Origin: Ornithodoros turicata
Lineage: Eukaryota; Arthropoda; Arachnida; Ixodida; Argasidae
Direction: 5' to 3'
Length of the DNA: 64,000 nt
Assembly (NCBI RefSeq): GCF_037126465.1
Contig: NC_088204.1
Location: 22,946,804 to 23,010,803, forward strand
Shown here: one piece after another, positions 57,066 to 64,000 of the stretch
Layout of the letters: each line of letters starts with the position of its first letter
Numbering within the stretch: the first letter of the stretch is position 1
Notes under the pieces: model-generated
Told to the model about the DNA's origin: nothing
The model's input: the letters and a program-made list of their open reading frames with translations, nothing else
Databases searched by the model: none
Program-made: the position numbers and the translations under genes

Positions 57066-57434
57066 GGCCGGCTGCTTCATGTGCAATGTAACGTTATAGT
57101 AATGAGTCACGTACAACCTCGGTGGATATTATAGTCTTGCCGGCAACTTCACTAGTCACTCATTCGTTCCTCTACAGCTTCACATCGTCACAATCGCGCC
57201 ACCTTATTGCTTCCGCTAATATTGTCTGCAAGCGCAGTCGGCGCACCGTCACCGCGACATCGCTGACTCCGGGGAGATATGTCATAGCGGGAGCGGAGTT
57301 CTCGCGCGCCTGTCAATATTCGATACAGTACCCCATTCATCGGCAAAGCTTGGTCATGCTTAATGCAGTGAATGAGCTCAGCATGAGACTGTGTGGAAAC
57401 GAAGAGCGGAGCGAGAGGTAGGCGAGCTGAGCAA

Positions 57435-57560
57435 ACGGAGAGCTGACCGAGTGTGAGTGAGTATGAGTGAGCAAACGGAAAGGTGAGTGACGATTGAGGG
57501 AGCATGAGTGAAAAAATGAGGGGATTAGCAGGAGATGAGTGAGTATGAGTGAGTACGTGA
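57435..57560. repeat. GAGTGAGTATGAGTGAGC imperfect tandem repeat
   Basis: TGAGTGAGTATGAGTGAGC occurs with variations at least three times, with AAACGGA between units. Minisatellite-like. Confidence 0.6.
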
Positions 57561-58299
57561 AGGAAGGAAAGAGAGGAGGAGGTGTATTGCTCCGAGAAGT
57601 GAAGCCGTGATTGGGAGCCACTCCTATGACGTCACGAAACGTCACCTTGATGCCACGTTACGAAAAATACCTATGACGTCGTCACTTGCTTTCTGGTTTA
57701 GGTTACATAGGTTACATCTCTATGGGGACCCCAATGCATAGTTTCGGAATACTTTTGGAGAGGTGTTCTAGAAGCACGCCGAAGTGTCCCCCAAAGTGGC
57801 GTGTGGAAAGCGACGTCATTGGGGCTATCCTGTGTTTGCGTTGTTGTCGTGTTTTCTATCAGTAAAATGATCAATGTACGACAATTTCTAGTCATGGAAT
57901 AAGAAAACAAAACGATACTGATATGGGCAAACAACAAGGAAGCAAAAGGAGGATACGCAAGAAACACCAAACAAGAAGATATTGGAAAAATACCCTACGA
58001 CGCGCACGTGAAACACTCGCGCCTCCGAAGAGAATGCATGTTCGCTTGTCCAAACTCACTTAAACTACAGTACATTGAGATCCATCAATTTACCACGCAT
58101 CTACCACGCATAGGTTGCGACCCAAAGGAGCATGGCTGAAGAAAGACGCTTCAGAGCTGGGAAATAAATACAAATGGAAACAAGATTTGTTGCCGGTGAG
58201 ACGTGGAAAATAAACGAACACCCTACGTTTGCAAGGAGCCGCTTGTAGATGGAACACATGGGAACACAAACCACTCTGGTGAAGAAATATAGATAAGTA
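57561..58299. other. No gene recognised
   Basis: ATGACGTCACGAAACGTCAC and TATGACGTCGTCAC near 57.63-57.69 kb are CRE-like motifs, with no promoter context visible. Confidence 0.35.
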
Positions 58300-58637
58300 G
58301 GGATGTGCCAACCGAATCCGCGAATCCTCGATTCCACGAATCCTAGGCAGGGATTCGAGATTCAGGAATCCGAATCCTAGTGCCCAAAAAGGCCAATCGA
58401 ATCTTTCGAATCCACCGACCGCGTTCGTTCCCCACTTTTTCAAACTGGCGCCTCCGGAGTCCGCCGAACGCCTCATTGACCAACGGGTGTCTTCTTGTTT
58501 ATTTGTTTACATTGCTCTGGACGGAAATAGTTCCGGCAGGAACTGTTACATTACAAGTTTAAAAGTATTATGCTTTTGCTTTTGATTGTTGCTTTAGCTT
58601 TATGGAAATAATTCAGACTCGAGAATTTACGTATCCT

Positions 58638-58757
58638 TGACGAAAACCCGAGACTGGGAAAAAGACGAAAAACAGACGACACAACACAAAGTCTCAAACA
58701 CAGCTAAAGTTTAATGGACAACCGCACACTTTTAACACATCAGGTGGGGGAGGAGGG
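58638..58757. repeat. Left 120-bp inverted terminal repeat
   Basis: Starts TGACGAAAACCCGAGACTGG and ends CAGGTGGGGGAGGAGGG. Identical over its full length to the reverse complement of 59140-59259. Confidence 0.93.
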
Positions 58758-59183
58758 ACAGTGCAAAAGGCTCGCCAAAGCAGGGCCGAAGGTCACAGAC
58801 GCTTTGCTGACACAGTTCCCAGCCCCCAAAATTGACAACGTTTCTCTCAAAAGCCTCCGACTGAGGTCGGTCTCCCTGGCCTTGACAAAGGTCTCTTCCC
58901 ATATGGGAGAACAATTAAAGCAAACTTTGAGATGCTTTGCCAATTCCGACGACTGGTCCTCATTTTTCACCTTCGAAGCGTGCTCCCGGAGCCTGTCATT
59001 CAAGCAACGTTTCGTTTGGCCGATATAGCAAAAACCGCAAGCAAGAGGTATCTGATACACCACATTTGACTGGCATTGTACATAGCTATTTTTATGCGAT
59101 TTACAAACTTTGTCACGCTTCTGGAAAGGACTCCCTCTCCCCTCCTCCCCCACCTGATGTGTTAAAAGTGTGCGGTTGTCCAT
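58740..59183 (-). CDS. Penelope GIY-YIG endonuclease domain, N-truncated protein
   Basis: The 147-codon frame has a Cys/His-rich lead (VCKSHKNSYVQCQSNVVYQI), then PLACGFCYIGQTKRCLNDRL and REHASKV, then ELAKHLKVCFNC and FVKARETDLSRRLLRETLSI. In the Penelope family this C-terminal GIY-YIG domain nicks target DNA for reverse transcription. CGFCYIGQT fits the family form of the GIY/YIG motifs, and the Arg (NDRLREH) is present. The normal protein is over 800 residues with RT in front; here only the end is left, opened by an ATG inside the right repeat. The frame is uninterrupted, so the insertion is recent. Confidence 0.85.
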   Translation of the reverse strand: MDNRTLLTHQVGEEGRGSPFQKRDKVCKSHKNSYVQCQSNVVYQIPLACGFCYIGQTKRCLNDRLREHASKVKNEDQSSELAKHLKVCFNCSPIWEETFVKARETDLSRRLLRETLSILGAGNCVSKASVTFGPALASLLHCPSSPT

Positions 59184-59259
59184 TAAACTTTAGCTGTGTT
59201 TGAGACTTTGTGTTGTGTCGTCTGTTTTTCGTCTTTTTCCCAGTCTCGGGTTTTCGTCA
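59140..59259. repeat. Right 120-bp inverted terminal repeat
   Basis: Starts CCCTCCTCCCCCACCTGATG and ends CGGGTTTTCGTCA, with no mismatch to the left copy. It contains the start codon of the endonuclease ORF. Confidence 0.93.
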
Positions 59260-59627
59260 TGGATCTTAGCCACCAGCTCGCTTGCTTTTTAACCATTTTA
59301 TCTGAATTTACGTATTTCTTGTAGTCGATGAACAATATGTGAAATGTAAATGAACTATATGGGCATATTTTCACCCGAAACTGAACTATTATGGTTTTTT
59401 TTTTTTTTTCATTAAACAAATGTATCATATTCTGCTTCAAAACACTTTCCAGTAGAAGTTTTTTTTCTTAGCTTTTTGAAATTTTTATAAAGAAAAGATT
59501 CGAAAGATTCGAGATTCGTAAGATTCGTGGATTCGCGGAACCTTCCTTGGATCCGGATCCGGATTCGGATTTGTAAAATTCTGGATTCGTCCCTGGAGTA
59601 AAAAAGGGGGAACTCGTGACATTTGCA

Positions 59628-59770
59628 GTACAGGGTGTCCCCCCGAAAGAGGGCCAGGGGCTAAAAAAAAGACTGAGTGCTGACACAAATGGAACCAATT
59701 GTACGTGTTTAGCAGTTGTGTGGTCTATCCAAAAATATTTTTTGCATCGCCCCTTGTTAATTAGCGGCAA
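59628..59770. repeat. Single transposon-like terminus TACAGGGTGTCCCCCC
   Basis: TACAGGGTGTCCCCCCGAAA resembles the CAGGGTGTCCC terminus of the 20.5-kb MITE but then diverges (GAGGGCCAGGGGCTAAAAAA). No partner end seen. Possibly a solo end of another family. Confidence 0.3.
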
Positions 59771-60208
59771 TTAATTTTCTAACTTTTAAATTATAAAAGC
59801 TACGAAGTTGTCTCAATGAGAACATCTGATCTCTTCGGTTGCCTGATACCAAAGCCGTTTTCAGAACAAAAATTCGTTCGATAGATCGTTCACAAAAAAT
59901 TCGTGAAGGAACACCATTTTTTTCTTTATTTAGTTCATTGCGCATCCTCGAAGACGCGTATTTCCTTCATTCCCAATGTGAGAGAGTGAAAGAGTACAGT
60001 GCCGCCTCATGCGTCGAAGATGAGTTTTAACTTGCGGAAACAAAACAAAAAGAAATGTATGGGGTGACTCTATCGCAACTGCCCTTATCTTGGGTTGCTA
60101 TTTCTATTTATTTTATTTTATTTATAAAATACTACAAACCCTGAAAGGGTCCAAGTAGGAGGGGCACAGAAAGTCCAAAATAATTTACAACAAGACACAT
60201 ATGTCACA

Positions 60209-62942
60209 TCATGTAACTGCGTTTAAGCCTTTCACAAATGCCGTGACAGAGCGGTGTGAGACCTGAGCAGATGACAGAGAATTCCATTCTTCGACGGTTC
60301 GAGGAAAGAACGAATATTTAAAGCAGTCAGTCCTGCACTGGAATGGTTTGACTGTGCGCTGATGGCTTAGCCGTGTTGATCTGGGTGCGTGTGGAGTGAT
60401 ATAGTCCTGATGATTGATTCGAAATTGATCATTGAGTAAATGAAAAAGAAACTGGAGCCTATGAGTCTTTCTACGCTCTTCCAGCGGTATTAAGCCACTC
60501 CGTGCGTAAAGAGGAGCAACTGAGGTGAGACGATGGTACGACTTAAAAATAAAACGTAACGCTCTCCTTTGTACGGATTCAAGAAGTCGAATATTCGCAA
60601 TGGTGTACGGGTCCCAAACAATATCACTATATTCCAGAATAGGACGGACTAATCTTTTGAATGCCGTTAACTTAGTATGAGCTGTGGATTCACGAAAATT
60701 ACGTTTTAAGAACCATAATTTCTTGTTAGCCTTCTTTGTTATGTACTGGATGTGCTTATTCCAGCGCAGGTCTGATGTAAGAAAAACGCCCAGGTATTTG
60801 TATTCGGAGACCCTTGAGAGATTCACTGAGTTAATACAATAATTGAAGGTGAGCGGTTTCCTTTTCCGAGTGACACTCATGACCACACACATACTTATGT
60901 TAAGAGGTAACTGCCATGTCTCACACCAGTCAGCCATTTTCTGCAAACAATTATTTAAACATGCATAGTCATCACCGCCATTGATTTCCTTATGCAATAC
61001 ACAGTCATCGGCAAAAAAGTTCATTTTAACATCGATACCCATACCAACATCATTTATAAAAATTAAAAACAACAAAGGACCCAAGACCGAGCCCTGGGGA
61101 ACACCGGATGTAACTGGTACGAAGGACGAGTCGGCGTTATTTGCATGGACAAATTGTTTTCTATTGTCAAGGTAGTTGGAAAGCCAGGTAAAGAGTTCAT
61201 CGCTTACAATTTCCTTCAATTTTAATAATAATTTACTGTGAGAGACTCTGTCGAATGCTTTAGCGAAATCCAGAAAAATAACGTCGACTTGTCCACGAGC
61301 GTCTACAACTTTGGCAAGGTCATGGGTAATGTTCACAAGCTGTGTCACTGTGCTTAGACCGTGGCGAAAGCCATGTTGACTGGTGGAGAAGAAATTCTTA
61401 CTTTCCAGATATTTTGAAATATGCTTATATACGATATGTTCTAATACTTTACTACATGTGCTCAGAAGGGATATCGGCCGGTAATTTGCAATATTTAGTT
61501 TGGAACCTGTTTTAGAAATAGGAACAACCTTGGCTATCTTCCAATCGTCCGGGAGCTCCCCACGTGTCAAAGATACGTTAAAAATAAGAAAAAGGTACTT
61601 GGTGCACCACTCGGCGTACCGAGTGAGAAAGGTATTTGGGATGCCGTCTGGGCCTATGGCCTTCTTGCCGTTTAAGTTAAGAAGTAGAGTAAGGATCCCT
61701 TGCTCGCTAATGCTAAGTCGTGGCACTGGTTCTGTGGGAAAACTGGGCACAGATGGTAAGCACCCGTCGTCAATGGTAAATATGCCAGCAAAATGTTCAT
61801 TGAGTAGAGAGGATACGGAGCAGCCGTCGTGAACAATATTATCGCCATGTGCTATCATTATTTGATTATCTTTGTTCGGCGAGGCGTGCCTCCAGAACTT
61901 GGATGGGTCCGATGTTAGCAGATTATGTAGTGTTATGTTGAAGTACCTTGTTTTTGATTCCCGTATATCCGCTCTCAGTTCAGCACGAAGCCGCCTGATA
62001 TCAAGAGATAGGTTCTTGTCGCCCTTCCTAACTAATCTTTGTACTTTCCTTTTCTTATGAATTATTGAGCGAGTTATCCATGGATTTTCGGAACGAAACC
62101 GTTTACGTCGTTGGGGCACGAACTTCCGGGTGCATTCGTGCACTGTTCGTTTAAAGAGGTCCCACGGGGAGTTCACTGACACAGATGAAATTGCTAGGGC
62201 ACTGAAGGTATCAAAGAAGTCGGAAAGCTCATCAATTACACTATTGTCGTCTGCCCTAGAAAAGTCATTAAATACGCGAGTTGTTAACTGCTGCCGTTTT
62301 TGGTGAAGGGTCCCAAATTCTAACAGTACGTACCATCCTGTGGTCCGATATGCCTTCAAGGATGCTGCATTCCGCTTCTCTAGTAAATATCTTGTTTGAT
62401 ACAAACATCAAATCCAATATTGACGAGGTAGTGCCCTGCGTTCTCGTAGGCTCCTTAACGAGCTGGAGTAAATTGAACGAGAATGTCATATCGACGAGAG
62501 CGCGGGAACATTCATCGTTGGTCAACGCAGCGAGAGCAGACCAGTCAATGTTAGGCAAGTTAAAGTCACCACCAAGGATTACATAGGGATGGCGGGCAAC
62601 GTGAGTGTTTATATAATCAGATAGCTTATTCAGAACGGATATGCCTGCAGAAGGAGGCCTGTAAAAGCCGCCTACAAGCAAATTTCCAAATGAGAGGAAC
62701 AGCTTCACCCAAACCATTTCGACATCAACAACTTCCGGCAGCACAATGTACTCAATTTTTTTTTTTAGGACAACAGCGACGCCTCCACCTCTAGAGGATC
62801 TATCCTTACGAACAACAGTATAGTTGGGTGGAATTATTTCATTACTTTCAATATCACTGTGAAGCCAAGTCTCCGTAACAATGAGCACATCCGGATCATG
62901 AGACAAAAGCAAACTTTCTATGTCTACTATTTTGTTCACCAT
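60209..62942 (-). pseudogene. LINE ORF2: AP endonuclease plus reverse transcriptase, 4-base frameshift
   Basis: The endonuclease half (62942 to about 62330) shows VLIVTETWLHSD, GGGVAVVLKKK, GGFYRPPS, LGGDFNLPNIDW, SILDLMFVS and GISDHRMV. At about 62330 a duplicated GTAC shifts the frame; LLEFGTLHQKRQQL continues in the next frame. RT follows: [96 protein letters not shown] and catalytic FADDCVLHK. It ends VEEWNSLSSAQ...NAVT at 60209. Apart from the 4-base insertion it is open. Confidence 0.93.
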
Positions 62943-62999
62943 GCTTCTGGCATTTAGATTAAGAACCCCAAATTTATCAGAACCAGTCTTTCCATTAAG

Positions 63000-63953
63000 T
63001 CAAGCTTTATTAGTACTGGTCAGTGGTGCATCCTTTACAGAGGTTGCTTTGCGTCGCTGACCAGAAGCATAGTCCCAAACGTACAACACACCATCTATGT
63101 ACAACTTGTCATAACTCGACCGTACTTTAGCACCTCGTGACCTTTCATCGCGAGCGCTGTCCCATAACAATTTCCTTGTTGCCCTAATTCTACTAGAGAA
63201 GTCTTCCGTAATGAACAGCTTCGTGTTTTTAAGCTTACTTGCATTACGCAACACCTCAGTTTTCTCGCGGAAATCGAAAACTCTTAGTATGACAGGACGA
63301 GGTTTACTTGAAGACCGCCTACCCAATCGGTGTATACGTTCAACTGAGGAAACCGTAACGTTAAGCTTATTTTCGAAAATTTCTTTCAGCACTTTTATTT
63401 TTAGGTTGTCCTCAGATTCGCCTTCCTCTTCTGGTACGCCGTGAACGATAAGGTTGTTGCGCCTCTGTCTGTTTTCAAGGTCATCAACTTTCTGTTGAAA
63501 TTCTTGCAACGTGTGTTTAAAACTGGCAATGTCAGACACACACTCACTCACGACAGCTTGGCCTCCACTTAACATATCTACGGTAGCCTCAATTGTAGCT
63601 ATATTGCTGGCCAGGCTCTCGATCTTCATTTCTAAACTAGATTGACTTATCCTTAATTCACTGATAACGGCTTCAAGTTTCCTATTACTTTCATTCACAG
63701 ACTCGATCCGTTTGGTTATCTCCCGTTGACCACTAATCAGGAGTGAAAGCTGTTCCTCTATCGTTGGCCCGGGGTTAGATTCGACGTCGCCCGACAACAT
63801 GAGGAGCATCTCTGAGATATTGACATAGAATGCGATGCAAGCTTGAGGGCACGGCAGCAGTATCAAACACAAGTCATTACTAGAGTAGCAAGGGTAGTTA
63901 CGCTTACCAACCTGAATAACAAACAGAGGATACATCAGTGAGCGTGCTGTCAT
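63000..63953 (-). CDS. LINE ORF1 with N-terminal 2A-like motif and coiled coil
   Basis: ORF1 has 317 codons. Residues 1-50 are hydrophobic-rich (LCLILLPCPQACIAFYVNIS). Residues 55-63 are GDVESNPGP, an exact fit to the 2A consensus D-(V/I)-E-x-N-P-G-P; in other systems the ribosome skips the bond between the last Gly and Pro. Residues about 64-170 form a long heptad-rich coiled coil, then an RNA-binding-like domain with NRQRRNNLIVHGVPEEEGES and GRRSSSKPRPVILRVFDF, as in ORF1 proteins of CR1/L1 type. Start is the ATG at 63953. If the 2A works, a 62-residue leader would be released from the RNA-binding protein. Confidence 0.92.
   Translation of the reverse strand: MTARSLMYPLFVIQVGKRNYPCYSSNDLCLILLPCPQACIAFYVNISEMLLMLSGDVESNPGPTIEEQLSLLISGQREITKRIESVNESNRKLEAVISELRISQSSLEMKIESLASNIATIEATVDMLSGGQAVVSECVSDIASFKHTLQEFQQKVDDLENRQRRNNLIVHGVPEEEGESEDNLKIKVLKEIFENKLNVTVSSVERIHRLGRRSSSKPRPVILRVFDFREKTEVLRNASKLKNTKLFITEDFSSRIRATRKLLWDSARDERSRGAKVRSSYDKLYIDGVLYVWDYASGQRRKATSVKDAPLTSTNKA
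63765..63791 (-). promoter_or_regulatory. 2A-like ribosome-skipping motif (GDVESNPGP)
   Basis: Nine codons of ORF1 encode GDVESNPGP, preceded by LLMLS. The full required core (D-V-E-x-N-P-G-P) is present with no substitutions. Confidence 0.88.
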
Positions 63954-64000
63954 ACTGCCGCAGTGCCCTCTGTCAGACTGGGGAAGCTCTGATGCTTTTA

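Larger units (their letters stand above)
58635..59303 (-). mobile_element. Penelope-like element fragment with inverted terminal repeats
   Basis: A GIY-YIG endonuclease ORF lies between 120-bp inverted repeats (58638-58757 and 59140-59259), followed by a short tail to 59303. A 12-bp direct repeat GAATTTACGTAT flanks it (58623-58634 and 59304-59315), as expected for target duplication. Penelope elements often carry terminal repeats (pLTRs) in inverted orientation. The RT domain is missing. Confidence 0.85.
58300..59595. mobile_element. hAT-like repeat rich in GAATCC/GGATTCG, interrupted
   Basis: Left end AGGGATGTGCCAACCGAATC and right end GATTTGTAAAATTCTGGATT then CGTCCCT are imperfect inverted ends. 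GAATCCG and GGATTCG motifs fill both subterminal regions. The Penelope-like fragment interrupts it at 58635-59303. No clear 8-bp duplication. Confidence 0.5.
60100..64000 (-). mobile_element. CR1-like LINE, nearly full length, runs off the window
   Basis: On the minus strand: ORF1 (63953-63000), ORF2 (62942-60209) and a 3' UTR ending near 60.1 kb in TTTATAAATAAAATAAAATA. The order and the AAATA-type tail are those of the CR1 group. The 5' UTR continues past 64000. One 4-base frameshift in ORF2 appears to be the only disabling lesion. Confidence 0.93.

Overview
This window looks like intron-rich, transposon-dense DNA from an arthropod, most likely a hard tick. That placement is an inference. 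It rests on long AT-mixed introns, canonical GT/AG splice sites, spliceosomal RNA sequences, CR1-, Mag-, mariner-, hAT- and Harbinger-type elements, and a dispersed tRNA-derived SINE that resembles the tick SINE known as Ruka. No bacterial-type operon is present. Apart from transposon reading frames, long ORFs are mostly shadows.

The host gene is on the + strand and runs through most of the window. I reconstruct 14 exons (about 7.2 kb to 56.2 kb) of an RFX transcription factor closest to RFX4. They include two exons of the winged-helix DNA-binding domain, the extended dimerisation region, a proline-rich tail and a terminal exon with stop codon and AATAAA. Splice phases agree across most junctions. 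The 5' end (first exons and promoter) lies outside the window or was not found. The exon for the conserved wing motif YHYYGI was not found either. A U1 snRNA-like gene with a 3' box lies upstream at 2.8 kb.

The introns hold layered mobile elements. Intron 5 contains a Mag-like Ty3/gypsy LTR retrotransposon (29.0-34.5 kb) whose pol is split by a Harbinger-type insertion. Intron 4 contains an internally deleted mariner, a THAP-domain exon or fragment, a mariner-like MITE with arms of about 300 bp, and a hAT MITE nested inside another MITE. Intron 9 contains a nearly complete CR1-like LINE ORF2. Many foldback MITEs occur, several with recognisable target-site duplications. A U6 snRNA fragment is joined to a LINE 3' tail at 24.9-25.1 kb.

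Downstream of the RFX gene is a Penelope-like fragment (58.6-59.3 kb) with a GIY-YIG endonuclease ORF and 120-bp inverted repeats that are identical base for base, inserted in a hAT-like repeat. The right edge (60.1-64.0 kb, - strand) is a nearly full-length CR1-like LINE. Its ORF1 starts with a 2A-like translational recoding motif (GDVESNPGP) and is separated from ORF2 by a single in-frame UGA followed by C. I regard the 2A/UGA architecture, the U6-LINE chimera and the Penelope fragment as the most interesting signals.
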